From Gilliamella sp. WF3-4 (GTDB lineage Bacteria > Pseudomonadota > Gammaproteobacteria > Enterobacterales > Orbaceae): 64,000 nt of DNA. The stretch spans positions 248,001-312,000 of the forward strand of contig NZ_LZGW01000017.1 of assembly GCF_001690275.1 (NCBI RefSeq). The letters run 5' to 3'. Position numbers and translations under genes: made by a program. The notes below the pieces were generated by a model. That model ran no database searches. It saw only the letters and a program-made list of their open reading frames with translations, and was not told the DNA's origin. This document shows positions 9,344-17,589 of this stretch, piece after piece (the first letter of the stretch is position 1; every line of letters starts with the position of its first letter).

Positions 9344-9817
9344 ATGGCTTTAAAAGAATCACTAATTGAAAATAACGCTATTTTACTCAAAGCAAATGCT
9401 GCAACTTGGCAAGATGCCATCAAGCTAGGCACTGATATGCTAGTCGCCTCTAAAGCAATAGAACCGTCGTACTACGATGCTATTGTTCGCTGTGTCAAAA
9501 CAATGGGACCTTATATTATTATTGCACCAAACTTTGCCATGCCTCATGCAAGACCTGAAGATGGGGTAAATCGTACAGCTTTTGCTTTAGTTACCTTAGA
9601 AAAACCTGTCTATTTTGATGGTGAAGCTGAGCCTGTCGATGTTTTAGTGACATTAGCAGGTAGCACATCGGATCAGCATATGGAAGGATTAATGGAGGTC
9701 ACTCAAATTTTAGATGATGAAAACAGTGAAACAGGGGTTGATCTAGATAAATTAAGGCGTTGTAACACCAAAGAAGATGTTTACGCCGTTATTGATCGTG
9801 CCTTAAATGGAGGTTAA
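9344..9817 (+). CDS. ulaC: Ascorbate-specific PTS EIIA component UlaC
   Basis: EIIA of the mannitol/ascorbate type passes phosphate from HPr to the IIB domain. The phosphorylatable histidine is His68 in FAMPHARPEDGV. I chose the ATG at 9344 because TAAGGAG lies 7 bases upstream. It gives 157 residues, against 154 in E. coli UlaC. An earlier in-frame ATG at 9317 overlaps the ulaA stop but lacks a ribosome site. ulaF starts four bases after the stop. Confidence 0.95.
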   Translation: MALKESLIENNAILLKANAATWQDAIKLGTDMLVASKAIEPSYYDAIVRCVKTMGPYIIIAPNFAMPHARPEDGVNRTAFALVTLEKPVYFDGEAEPVDVLVTLAGSTSDQHMEGLMEVTQILDDENSETGVDLDKLRRCNTKEDVYAVIDRALNGG

Positions 9818-9820
9818 ATC

Positions 9821-10513
9821 ATGTATCAAGCATTAAAAGAACGGGTATTGAATGCTAATTTATTGTTACCTAAATATCATTTAGTGACTTTTACTTGGGG
9901 TAATGTCTCTGAAATCGATCGTGAAAAAGGCGTTATCGCCATCAAGCCTTCTGGTGTTGAATATAGCAATATGAAACTGGATGATATTGTGGTTGTTTCG
10001 CTAATGGGAGATATTGTGGAAGGAAAATTAAATCCTTCAAGCGATACCGCAACGCATATTGAATTGTATAAAGCATTTCTACAAATTGGTGGTATTGTGC
10101 ATACCCATTCTCGTTATGCCACTATTTGGGCACAAGCGGAATTAGATATCCCTGCACTAGGTACGACGCATGCCGATTATTTTTATGGTGATGTGCCTTG
10201 TACGCGTGAACTAACCGATAGTGAAATTGCAATTGATTATGAAAAAAATACAGGATTAGTCATTGTAGAAGAGTTTAAACGCCGAGGTCTAGATCCCGTC
10301 GCAATGCCAGGGGCAGTTATCTCTGGTCATGCTCCATTTTGTTGGGGTAAAAATGCGTTAGATGCAGTGCATAATGCGGTCGTACTTGAAGAAGTAGCTA
10401 TGATGGCTCTTGCCACTCGGCAACTTAATCAAGCAATCAAAATTCAACAAACGTTATCTGATAAGCACTATTTTCGCAAACACGGTGCGAATGCTTACTA
10501 TGGTCAAAAATAG
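9821..10513 (+). CDS. ulaF: L-ribulose-5-phosphate 4-epimerase UlaF
   Basis: This class II aldolase-fold epimerase converts L-ribulose 5-phosphate to D-xylulose 5-phosphate, the last ula step before the pentose phosphate pathway. Zinc ligands are visible as His94 and His96 ([10 protein letters not shown]) and His170 (SGHAPFCWG). The length of 230 aa equals the AraD/UlaF/SgbE family. The flanking ula genes identify it as UlaF and not AraD. The gene order C-F-D-E differs from E. coli C-D-E-F. Confidence 0.94.
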   Translation: MYQALKERVLNANLLLPKYHLVTFTWGNVSEIDREKGVIAIKPSGVEYSNMKLDDIVVVSLMGDIVEGKLNPSSDTATHIELYKAFLQIGGIVHTHSRYATIWAQAELDIPALGTTHADYFYGDVPCTRELTDSEIAIDYEKNTGLVIVEEFKRRGLDPVAMPGAVISGHAPFCWGKNALDAVHNAVVLEEVAMMALATRQLNQAIKIQQTLSDKHYFRKHGANAYYGQK

Positions 10514-10529
10514 CAAATAGGAGAACAAC

Positions 10530-11174
10530 ATGGCAGCACCTAAATTACAAATCGCATTAGATCAAACTGAATTAGCGCCAGCATTAGATGTGGCAAAAAA
10601 TGTAGCGGGTTTTGTCGATATCATTGAAGTGGGAACCATTCTTGCTTTTGGTGCAGGTATGCAAAGTGTAAAACGGTTAAGAGAACTTTATCCTAATCAT
10701 ATTTTAGTATGCGATTTAAAAACCACTGATGGTGGTGCAATATTGGCAAAAATGGCTTTTTCCGCAGGTGCAAACTGGTTAACGGTTTCAGCCGCTGCGC
10801 ACATTGCTACTGTCGAAGCTTGTAAAAAAGTGGCTGATGAGTTTAAAGGTGAAATTCAGATCGAATTATACGGGCATTGGACATTAGAAGATGCTAAAGC
10901 TTGGCGTAACCTTGGCATTAAGCAAGCAATATACCATCGATCTCGTGATGCTGAACTTGCTGGTATTGGTTGGGGTGAAGATGATATAGCAAAAATGCGC
11001 CAATTATCTGATTTAGGACTTGAACTTTCAATCACCGGTGGCATTGTGCCAGAAGATATTCATTTATTTGCAGGCATAAAAACTAAAGCGTTTATTGCTG
11101 GTCGTGCGCTTGCTAATGAAAACGGTCAACAAACTGCGCAAGCATTAAGAACGCAGATCGCAAAATATTGGTAA
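10530..11174 (+). CDS. ulaD: 3-keto-L-gulonate-6-phosphate decarboxylase UlaD
   Basis: This orotidine-5'-monophosphate decarboxylase-superfamily enzyme turns 3-keto-L-gulonate 6-phosphate into L-xylulose 5-phosphate and CO2. The catalytic and metal motif D-x-K-x-x-D is at residues 62, 64 and 67 (CDLKTTDGG), the numbering used for the E. coli enzyme. A phosphate-binding SITGGIVPED loop and a C-terminal AGRAL motif are present. AGGAG lies 8 bases before the ATG. A terminator-like hairpin follows immediately after the stop. Confidence 0.96.
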   Translation: MAAPKLQIALDQTELAPALDVAKNVAGFVDIIEVGTILAFGAGMQSVKRLRELYPNHILVCDLKTTDGGAILAKMAFSAGANWLTVSAAAHIATVEACKKVADEFKGEIQIELYGHWTLEDAKAWRNLGIKQAIYHRSRDAELAGIGWGEDDIAKMRQLSDLGLELSITGGIVPEDIHLFAGIKTKAFIAGRALANENGQQTAQALRTQIAKYW

Positions 11175-11180
11175 CAACAG

Positions 11181-11215
11181 CATGCAGTTGAAAAATCAGC
11201 TGCATGGTATTTTTT
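11181..11215 (+). terminator. Intra-operon terminator or attenuator between ulaD and ulaE
   Basis: CATGCAGTTG (11181-11190) pairs with CAGCTGCATG (11197-11206) over 10 bp with one U-G wobble and a 6-base loop. A T-rich tract (TATTTTTT, 11208-11215) follows. It is an intrinsic-terminator shape seven bases after ulaD and 24 bases before ulaE. Partial readthrough would lower ulaE relative to the genes before it. Confidence 0.65.
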
Positions 11216-11238
11216 CATATAAAAAATGGGTTATCACA

Positions 11239-12147
11239 ATGCCACAAAGTAACGATATATTTGAAAAACGGTATCAAACCAAAAACACGCCTCGAATAGG
11301 CATTTACGAAAAAGCCTTACCTAATCAACTATTATGGCAAGAGAAATTACAAATAGCCAAAAACTTAGGATTTGATTTTATCGAAATGTCGGTCGATGAA
11401 TCAGATGAGCGCCGCGCACGATTAGATTGGTCTGACGATGAGATCTATTCACTTAGGCATCAATGTGAAAAAATCGGCATTCCACTACATTCCATGTGCT
11501 TAAGTGCGCATCGTAAATATCCATTTGGTTCAGCTAATCATGATACCCGCAATGAAGCTAAAATCATTATGGATAAAGCGATTACACTAGCTTACAAATT
11601 AGGGATAAGAGTGATCCAGCTAGCGGGTTATGATGTCTATTATGAACCCGCTGACTTGCAAACTCATCAACGTTTTATTAAAGGTATGCAGTGGGCCGTT
11701 AAGCAAGCTGAGCGAGCTGGGGTGATGCTGGCGGTTGAAATTATGGATACACAATATCTTAATAGTTTAAGCAAGTTTGAAATTTTAAAAAAAGAAATCA
11801 ACTCGCCTTATTTTATGGCTTACCCTGATGTAGGCAATATTACCGGATGGAATTACGATACTTGTACCGAACTTATGTTAAGTCGTGATCATATTGTGCA
11901 GATTCATTTAAAAGATACCTATAAAGTTAAGTCGAATTATCTTGGTCAGTTTAGGGATCTTGTTATTGGTGAAGGTGAGGTTGATTTTACCGCTATCTTC
12001 AAAACGCTTAGAGCCATGAATTATGTGGCTCCCCTAGTTATCGAAATGTGGGCGAACGATGATAATTGGGAAACCAATATTATTACTGCGCAAAAAAGAT
12101 TAAAGCTAATAGGTGATAAAACCAATTTTCCTATTTTTGACAAGTAA
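11239..12147 (+). CDS. ulaE: L-xylulose-5-phosphate 3-epimerase UlaE
   Basis: This xylose-isomerase-like TIM barrel converts L-xylulose 5-phosphate to L-ribulose 5-phosphate, the substrate of UlaF. Family segments include GIYEKALP, FDFIEMSVDESDERR, MCLSAHRKYPFGS, IQLAGYDVYYEPA and VIEMWANDD. The ATG at 11239 gives 302 residues and about a dozen residues more ahead of GIYEKALP than E. coli UlaE has. The earlier ATG at 11182 is rejected because it would place the terminator-like hairpin inside the coding sequence and has no ribosome site. No strong Shine-Dalgarno precedes 11239 either. Confidence 0.93.
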   Translation: MPQSNDIFEKRYQTKNTPRIGIYEKALPNQLLWQEKLQIAKNLGFDFIEMSVDESDERRARLDWSDDEIYSLRHQCEKIGIPLHSMCLSAHRKYPFGSANHDTRNEAKIIMDKAITLAYKLGIRVIQLAGYDVYYEPADLQTHQRFIKGMQWAVKQAERAGVMLAVEIMDTQYLNSLSKFEILKKEINSPYFMAYPDVGNITGWNYDTCTELMLSRDHIVQIHLKDTYKVKSNYLGQFRDLVIGEGEVDFTAIFKTLRAMNYVAPLVIEMWANDDNWETNIITAQKRLKLIGDKTNFPIFDK

Positions 12148-12203
12148 ACTAACCTTTTTTTAATCCACAGTTAGAATCAGTTCTTGTGCTATGACTACAC
12201 AGT

Positions 12204-12242
12204 ATTAAGTTCTACCAAAGTAATTCAGCGGTAGAGCTTAAT
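12204..12242. repeat. Inverted repeat downstream of ulaE
   Basis: ATTAAGTTCTACC (12204-12216) and GGTAGAGCTTAAT (12230-12242) form a 13-bp stem with one U-G wobble around a 13-base loop. There is no T-tract. It may be a terminator for the ula operon, an RNA-processing site or a protein site. The rest of the 317-base gap 12148-12464 holds only a promoter for lptM. Confidence 0.5.
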
Positions 12243-12396
12243 ATGAAATTGTTTAACGTGTGTTAAGGTATATGAATCAATAACAACAAGACCACAACAA
12301 GAACACAATTAACCGTTTTGGCATTTTACTTATTGCAATACGCCATCGACTTACTAATTTTATCTATCGGTTTATCTAGACTTGATTAATTACACT

Positions 12397-12424
12397 TTGC
12401 ACTGCTATGGGTATCGTGTAATAT
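12397..12424 (+). promoter_or_regulatory. Promoter for lptM-lysA-dapF
   Basis: TTGCAC (12397-12402) and TAATAT (12419-12424) are spaced by 16 bases and lie 40 bases upstream of the lptM start codon. This is a good sigma70-type match in the right place. Confidence 0.55.
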
Positions 12425-12464
12425 AGATAGCATCATAAAAAATCGAAATAATCTTGAATACGAT

Positions 12465-12632
12465 ATGAAATTAACTATAAAATTACTCTCTATCTTTTGG
12501 ATTACGTTAGTTTTAATGGGGTGTGGATTAAAAGGGCCACTTTATCGTCCAGTTGAAACCGCATCAATAGTACAGTTTAAAACTACAACAACAGCCTCAA
12601 TTCAATCTGATTCATTGATTAGAAAAATATAA
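12465..12632 (+). CDS. lptM: LPS translocon maturation lipoprotein LptM (YifL)
   Basis: This 55-residue lipoprotein has a lysine-containing signal sequence and lipobox LMGC (acylated Cys20), followed at once by the family hallmark GLKGPLY. LptM assists disulfide maturation of the LptD-LptE outer-membrane LPS translocon in E. coli. After that motif the sequence is a short Thr/Ser-rich tail, as usual. It sits 12 bases upstream of lysA and begins the lptM-lysA-dapF-yigA-xerC-yigB-uvrD order common in gammaproteobacteria. Identification rests on the lipobox, the GCGLKGPLY block and the neighbours. Confidence 0.9.
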   Translation: MKLTIKLLSIFWITLVLMGCGLKGPLYRPVETASIVQFKTTTTASIQSDSLIRKI

Positions 12633-12644
12633 AGGAATAAAGGG

Positions 12645-13898
12645 ATGGATTTTTTGCATTATCAGCAGGGTCACTTATTTGCTAATCAAATAGCTATAGC
12701 GGATCTTGCCAAACAGTATGGTACTCCATTGTATGTTTATTCAGCAGATCACATAAGCAAACAGTTTTTAGCCTATGAACAGGAATTGGCTGCTAATAAA
12801 CATTTAGTTTGTTACGCTGTTAAAGCGAATAGCAATTTAGCTGTTTTAAGTTTATTGGCAAAATTGGGATCGGGCTTTGATATTGTTTCACAAGGTGAAT
12901 TAGAACGAGTATTAAAAGCAGGCGCTGATCCTAAAAAGATCGTGTTTTCTGGCGTGGCTAAATCAATCGTTGAAATTGAACGCGCGCTTGAAGTTGACAT
13001 TAAATGCTTTAATGTTGAGTCTGAGCCTGAATTATATCGAATTGATGAAGTTGCAAAAAGATTAGGTAAAATCGCACCGATTTCATTGAGGATTAATCCT
13101 GATGTGGATGCTAAAACACATCCTTATATATCAACAGGCCTGCGCGAGAATAAATTTGGTATTAGTTATCAGTTAGCGTTGGATATTTATGAAAAAGCAC
13201 GATCATTAGCGCATATTAATATTGTAGGTATTGATTGCCATATTGGTTCGCAATTAACCCAATTGTCACCGTTTCTTGATGCTGCTGATCGCATTCTTGC
13301 TTTAGTTGATAAATTACAATCCAATGGTATCTTTATTAAACATATCGATTTTGGTGGTGGTTTAGGCGTTTGTTATGACAACGAGCAACCTCCGACAGCA
13401 TTGCAACTCGTCACCGAGTTAAAGAATAAATTAGTTAATTATCCTGATATTGAAATTCTGTTTGAACCTGGGCGATCTATTGTTGCTAATTCAGGTTTGT
13501 TAATTACTAAAGTTGAATATACCAAACACCAAGATAGCAACCACTTTGCGATTGTCGATGCGGGAATGAATGATTTAATTCGTCCAGCACTGTATGAAGC
13601 TTGGATGAACGTATTACCTGAAAAACAACCGCAAGCTAGCGATGAGCCATTCATATACAATGTTGTTGGTCCTATTTGTGAATCTAGTGATGTTCTAGCC
13701 TATCAGCGTGCGCTTTCGGTTAAGCAGAACGATTTGTTGGTAATTTGTAGTGCTGGTGCTTATGGGTTTTCTATGGCATCGAATTACAATAGCCACCCAA
13801 GACCTGCTGAAGTGATGCTAATTAATGAACAACAGCATAAATTAATTCGCCAACGTGAGTCTTTGGATGATTTATGGCGAGGTGAAGTGGTTTTATAG
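12645..13898 (+). CDS. lysA: Diaminopimelate decarboxylase
   Basis: This fold-type III PLP enzyme decarboxylates meso-diaminopimelate to L-lysine, the last lysine step. The PLP lysine is Lys60 in CYAVKANSNL. The phosphate-binding HIDFGGGLG, the FEPGRSIVANSG segment and the active-site CESSD in GPICESSDVLA are intact. The length of 417 aa is typical of the Pseudomonas/Vibrio type. Its position between lptM and dapF joins the last two lysine and diaminopimelate steps in one unit. Confidence 0.97.
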   Translation: MDFLHYQQGHLFANQIAIADLAKQYGTPLYVYSADHISKQFLAYEQELAANKHLVCYAVKANSNLAVLSLLAKLGSGFDIVSQGELERVLKAGADPKKIVFSGVAKSIVEIERALEVDIKCFNVESEPELYRIDEVAKRLGKIAPISLRINPDVDAKTHPYISTGLRENKFGISYQLALDIYEKARSLAHINIVGIDCHIGSQLTQLSPFLDAADRILALVDKLQSNGIFIKHIDFGGGLGVCYDNEQPPTALQLVTELKNKLVNYPDIEILFEPGRSIVANSGLLITKVEYTKHQDSNHFAIVDAGMNDLIRPALYEAWMNVLPEKQPQASDEPFIYNVVGPICESSDVLAYQRALSVKQNDLLVICSAGAYGFSMASNYNSHPRPAEVMLINEQQHKLIRQRESLDDLWRGEVVL

Positions 13899-14022
13899 CA
13901 TTTATAAATAGTGGAAGGGTTAATAATCTCCATACTATATTCTTCTTTGCGTGGATACGAGTTAACAGCCAAAATAAAAAAATAAAGAACTAATATGTTT
14001 GACAACAAAAGGTAAATTTACG

Positions 14023-14847
14023 ATGAACTTTTCAAAAATGCATGGACTCGGAAATGATTTTATGGTTATTGATGCAGTGACGCAAAATGTTCATCTGTCA
14101 ACTGAAATGATTAAGCGTATGGCTGATAGATATACTGGCATTGGCTTTGATCAACTTCTTATTGTTGAGCCACCTTATGTGCCCGATAGCGATTTTCATT
14201 ATCGTATCTTTAATTCTGATGGTTCTGAAGTTGAGCAATGCGGTAATGGTGCTCGCTGTTTTGCTCGTTTTGTTCGTTTAAAAGGGTTAACTCGAAAACG
14301 TGTATTAAAAGTTAGCACCATGAAAGGCAATATTATTTTAACTGTAAATGATGATGAGACAGTACGCGTTAATATGGGGGAGCCTATTTTTGAACCCAAT
14401 AAGATTCCTTTCAAGGCTATTAAAGAAGAAAAAACTTATATAATTCGAGCACAAGAACAGACCGTGTTATGTGGCGTTGCATCTATGGGGAATCCTCATT
14501 GTGTTATTCAAGTCGATAATATTGTAACAGCAGAAGTTACAAGGTTGGGAGCGGTATTAGAGCAACATGAACGCTTTCCCGAACATGCTAATATTGGCTT
14601 TATGCATATTATCGATCGCGATAATATTAACTTACGGGTATTTGAACGAGGGGTTGGTGAAACTCAGGCTTGTGGTACAGGTGCTTGTGCAGCAGTGGCA
14701 GTAGGTATTAATCAAGGATTATTAAACCCGCGTGTTAATGTTAATTTACCAGGTGGTAAATTATTGATTGAATGGAACGGTGGGCATCAACCACTTTATA
14801 TGACAGGACCGGCTACACATGTGTATGATGGCTTTATTGCCATTTAA
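14023..14847 (+). CDS. dapF: Diaminopimelate epimerase
   Basis: DapF interconverts LL- and meso-diaminopimelate for peptidoglycan and lysine, using two cysteines as acid and base. They are Cys73 (QCGNGARCF) and Cys217 ([10 protein letters not shown]). I chose the ATG at 14023, which starts [17 protein letters not shown] and yields 274 residues, the same as E. coli. The longer frame from 13999 adds eight unlikely residues. AAGG lies 10 bases upstream. Confidence 0.97.
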   Translation: MNFSKMHGLGNDFMVIDAVTQNVHLSTEMIKRMADRYTGIGFDQLLIVEPPYVPDSDFHYRIFNSDGSEVEQCGNGARCFARFVRLKGLTRKRVLKVSTMKGNIILTVNDDETVRVNMGEPIFEPNKIPFKAIKEEKTYIIRAQEQTVLCGVASMGNPHCVIQVDNIVTAEVTRLGAVLEQHERFPEHANIGFMHIIDRDNINLRVFERGVGETQACGTGACAAVAVGINQGLLNPRVNVNLPGGKLLIEWNGGHQPLYMTGPATHVYDGFIAI

Positions 14848-14903
14848 TTTTGATATTATCGCTGTTTAACCACAAGGCTTTGTTATCGAAAAATTTCGAC
14901 GGG

Positions 14904-14936
14904 TAAAAATCGTTCAGAAAACCCATTGATTTTATT
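14904..14936 (+). repeat. Dispersed 33-base repeat, copy A
   Basis: This intergenic stretch downstream of dapF matches 37832-37864 at 30 of 33 positions. The shared cores are CGTTCAGAAAA and ATTGATTTTATT. In this copy a short ATTGA/TCAAT stem and T7 follow, which could act as a weak terminator for dapF. Confidence 0.6.
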
Positions 14937-15013
14937 CAATTTTTTTGTTTGTTTTAAAAGGGTGACTTTAATCCCCCAAAAACGTTAGACATATAATATG
15001 ATAGAAATGAATT

Positions 15014-15748
15014 ATGGTTGCAAAAACTACTAGGAATAGACGAGCAAGAAAATCCCAGAAAAAACCATCTTCTGTACAATTGAATGATGAAATTGTCAGT
15101 CAATATATTATTGATAACCCTGATTTTTTTATACGAAATGCACGATGTGTAGAGAGTGTTCAAGTGCCTCATCCTGTTCGTGGGGGGATTTCATTACCTG
15201 AATGGTATATGGCACGCCAGCGCAATAAAATTAAGCAATTAGAATCCGAAATTACGTTGTTAATGGAACATGCTAGCGCTAACGAGCTACTTTTTAACCA
15301 AATGATGGATTTACAAATTGAATTGTTCAAAGCACAAGATTTAAACCAATTAATAGTCATATTAAACACATGGGCAAAATCGTTAGGTCTCAGTGGTGCT
15401 TACTTATATCTTTTTGACGACAAATGGTTACTTAGTGCGCCGTCAAATTATTATTATTTAGCTTTAAATACGTTACAGTTTGATTTTATTCGTGTTAGGC
15501 ATTTACAGTATAGCCAACAATATTTAGGGACATTGAATTCAACGGAAATTGATTTTTTACTACCAGAACATGGTTATGTTGGTTCGGTAGCTTTATCATT
15601 ATTAGGACAATTTGGTGATCTGGGACTGTTAATGTTTACTAGCACTAATCCAGAACATTACCAAGCAGGGCAAGGGACATTATTACTTGAAAAAATGAGT
15701 GAAATTTTACCTATTTTAATTAGTAGATGGATCATGCGAATAAATTAA
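15014..15748 (+). CDS. yigA: DUF484 family protein YigA
   Basis: This conserved cytoplasmic protein of unknown biochemical role occurs between dapF and xerC in many gammaproteobacteria. An N-terminal helical part holds the family pattern of residues DNPDFFIRNA and SLPEWYMARQRNKIKQLE, and a GAF-like C-terminal domain follows. The length of 244 aa is normal. xerC starts nine bases after its stop, so it is in the same transcript. No catalytic residues are evident. Confidence 0.88.
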   Translation: MVAKTTRNRRARKSQKKPSSVQLNDEIVSQYIIDNPDFFIRNARCVESVQVPHPVRGGISLPEWYMARQRNKIKQLESEITLLMEHASANELLFNQMMDLQIELFKAQDLNQLIVILNTWAKSLGLSGAYLYLFDDKWLLSAPSNYYYLALNTLQFDFIRVRHLQYSQQYLGTLNSTEIDFLLPEHGYVGSVALSLLGQFGDLGLLMFTSTNPEHYQAGQGTLLLEKMSEILPILISRWIMRIN

Positions 15749-15757
15749 GGAAAGATC

Positions 15758-16678
15758 ATGGCTCAGCCTAATCAAAATGTCGATGCTCGATTAACTTTGC
15801 CTGTTGATCTGTTTTTAAATTATTTAAAGTCAGAAAAACAGCTTAGCTTAAACACACAAATCAATTATCGGCGTCAACTTTATGCGCTTATGTCATTGGC
15901 AAAAGATGCCGAAATTTCAACTTGGCAAGATTTAGACTCTTCAGCAGTAAGATTGTTAATTAGTCGTAGCAGACAAACAGGGTTACAAGCTAGAAGCTTA
16001 TCATTAAGATTATCTGCGTTGCGCAGCTTTTGTGATTGGATGGTAAAAAATGAATATCTTAACGCCAACCCAGCTCGAGGCGTGCTAAATCCCAAATTAG
16101 GTCAGCATCTACCAAAAAATATTGATATTGACGAAATTAATCAGCTACTTGAAATTGATCATAATGATCCTCTTTCTGTTCGTGATAGAGCGATGCTTGA
16201 AGTTATGTATGGTTCGGGGTTACGTCTTTCTGAATTAGTTACGCTTAACTGTCGAGAATTAAATCTGATTGATGGTGAAGTTCGTGTAATGGGTAAAGGA
16301 AATAAAGAGCGAAAACTACCATTAGGTCGAGAATCTATCAAATGGATTAAACGCTGGTTGTCAATGCGAGATTTTTTTATCCCACAGGATGATGCGCTAT
16401 TTATTTCAAAGTTAGGTAAACGAATTTCACCACGTAATGTTGAAAAGCGATTTGCCGAATGGGGCGTTAAGCAGGGCTTAAGTAGTCATGTCCATCCGCA
16501 TAAATTACGTCATTCATTTGCAACTCATATGCTCGAATCAAGTGGTGATTTGCGAGCAGTGCAAGAGTTGCTTGGGCATGCTGATTTATCTACGACTCAA
16601 GTTTATACGCATTTGGACTTTTCACATCTGTCTGAAGTTTATGATTCAGCTCACCCACGAGCTAAAAGAGGAAAATAA
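15758..16678 (+). CDS. xerC: Site-specific tyrosine recombinase XerC
   Basis: XerC acts with XerD at dif to resolve chromosome dimers. An N-terminal SAM-like DNA-binding domain is followed by the catalytic set: Arg in [11 protein letters not shown], Lys in [24 protein letters not shown] (His and second Arg), [13 protein letters not shown] (His and nucleophile Tyr). The length of 306 aa is close to E. coli (298). It is tightly packed between yigA and yigB, with two bases to yigB. Confidence 0.97.
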   Translation: MAQPNQNVDARLTLPVDLFLNYLKSEKQLSLNTQINYRRQLYALMSLAKDAEISTWQDLDSSAVRLLISRSRQTGLQARSLSLRLSALRSFCDWMVKNEYLNANPARGVLNPKLGQHLPKNIDIDEINQLLEIDHNDPLSVRDRAMLEVMYGSGLRLSELVTLNCRELNLIDGEVRVMGKGNKERKLPLGRESIKWIKRWLSMRDFFIPQDDALFISKLGKRISPRNVEKRFAEWGVKQGLSSHVHPHKLRHSFATHMLESSGDLRAVQELLGHADLSTTQVYTHLDFSHLSEVYDSAHPRAKRGK

Positions 16679-16680
16679 AG

Positions 16681-17394
16681 ATGCACTTTTATCGCTCTAT
16701 TACTACGATTAAAGCGCTGACTTTCGATCTGGATGATACTTTATATGATAACAGTATGATCGTTGAAAAAGCAGAAGACGAAATGATTAATACGCTTAAG
16801 CGTTATGAACCGTTGCATACTTTAACTCTATCTGAGTATTTTACTGAAAAGTATGCCGTGCTTGCCGATAATCCCGAAATCTATCATGATGTTAATGTTT
16901 GGCGAGCTCAAACGATTAAATCGTTATTAAGTAAAACCAATATTCCAAAATCAAAATTTACCGACATAATTGATGAATCCGTTGCCTGTTTTAATTTTTG
17001 GCGACATAAGATGAAAGTACCTGAATCAACACACTTATTATTAACTCAATTGGCTGCTAACTATCCTTTAGCGGTGATCACTAATGGTAATGTCGATATT
17101 AATCAAATTGGTTTGGGGGATTATTTCCAATTTTCCTTACGAGGTGGTGAATGTACGCGTTCAAAACCTTTTCCAGAAATTTTTAATTTAGCCGCTCATA
17201 AATTGGCTATTCCATCGCACCATATTTTACATGTAGGGGATAATTTATTAACGGATGTTGCTGGTGCTATTGATAGTGGTTTCTTAGCTTGCTTTATCAA
17301 TATTTATAATCGCGATATTTTACAACTTGAGGAGGCAAGATGTTTGCCCCACATGGAAATAACTCAATTGTCAGAATTAGAGAATCTGCTATAA
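16681..17394 (+). CDS. yigB: HAD-family phosphatase YigB
   Basis: This haloacid dehalogenase-type phosphatase has nucleophile motif I TFDLDDTLYDN near residue 15, motif II ITNGN, a motif III Lys in RSKPFPEIF and motif IV HVGDNLLTDVAGA. The E. coli orthologue dephosphorylates 5-amino-6-(5-phospho-D-ribitylamino)uracil, a riboflavin intermediate, and FMN. The length of 237 aa matches. The uvrD promoter begins inside its last codons. Confidence 0.93.
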   Translation: MHFYRSITTIKALTFDLDDTLYDNSMIVEKAEDEMINTLKRYEPLHTLTLSEYFTEKYAVLADNPEIYHDVNVWRAQTIKSLLSKTNIPKSKFTDIIDESVACFNFWRHKMKVPESTHLLLTQLAANYPLAVITNGNVDINQIGLGDYFQFSLRGGECTRSKPFPEIFNLAAHKLAIPSHHILHVGDNLLTDVAGAIDSGFLACFINIYNRDILQLEEARCLPHMEITQLSELENLL

Positions 17395-17422
17395 TCTTTA
17401 TTGTGTCTGTATAAATAAACAG
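17368..17422 (+). promoter_or_regulatory. LexA-controlled promoter of uvrD
   Basis: TTGTCA (17368-17373), 16 bases, TATAAT (17390-17395) forms a near-consensus promoter within the end of yigB. Twelve bases after the -10 lies CTGTATAAATAAACAG (17407-17422), a perfect CTGT-N8-ACAG LexA box of the gammaproteobacterial type, placed at about +5 to +20. Repression by LexA and induction by DNA damage follow from that geometry. E. coli uvrD is also an SOS gene. Confidence 0.85.
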
Positions 17423-17589
17423 TAAAATTAAGTGAAGATAAATTATGTTAATACCAGCGATACATTTTCTTAATAAATTTTATTTTTTCTTAGCTACAAG
17501 TCGACAATAGTGGCTCAAGATATGATAACAATATTAACAATACACTCGACATTAATGCTGGTTAATGTTTTCGATTACTAAAATAGGTT

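Noticed and set aside
11182-11238. Upstream start for ulaE
   Set aside because: It would add 19 residues across the terminator-like hairpin, with no ribosome site and no match to known UlaE N-termini.
17445-17510. 21-codon ORF (MLIPAIHFLNKFYFFLATSRQ) in the uvrD leader
   Set aside because: A GTGAAG-like site precedes it, but the length, position and composition fit chance; no attenuator structure is linked to it.
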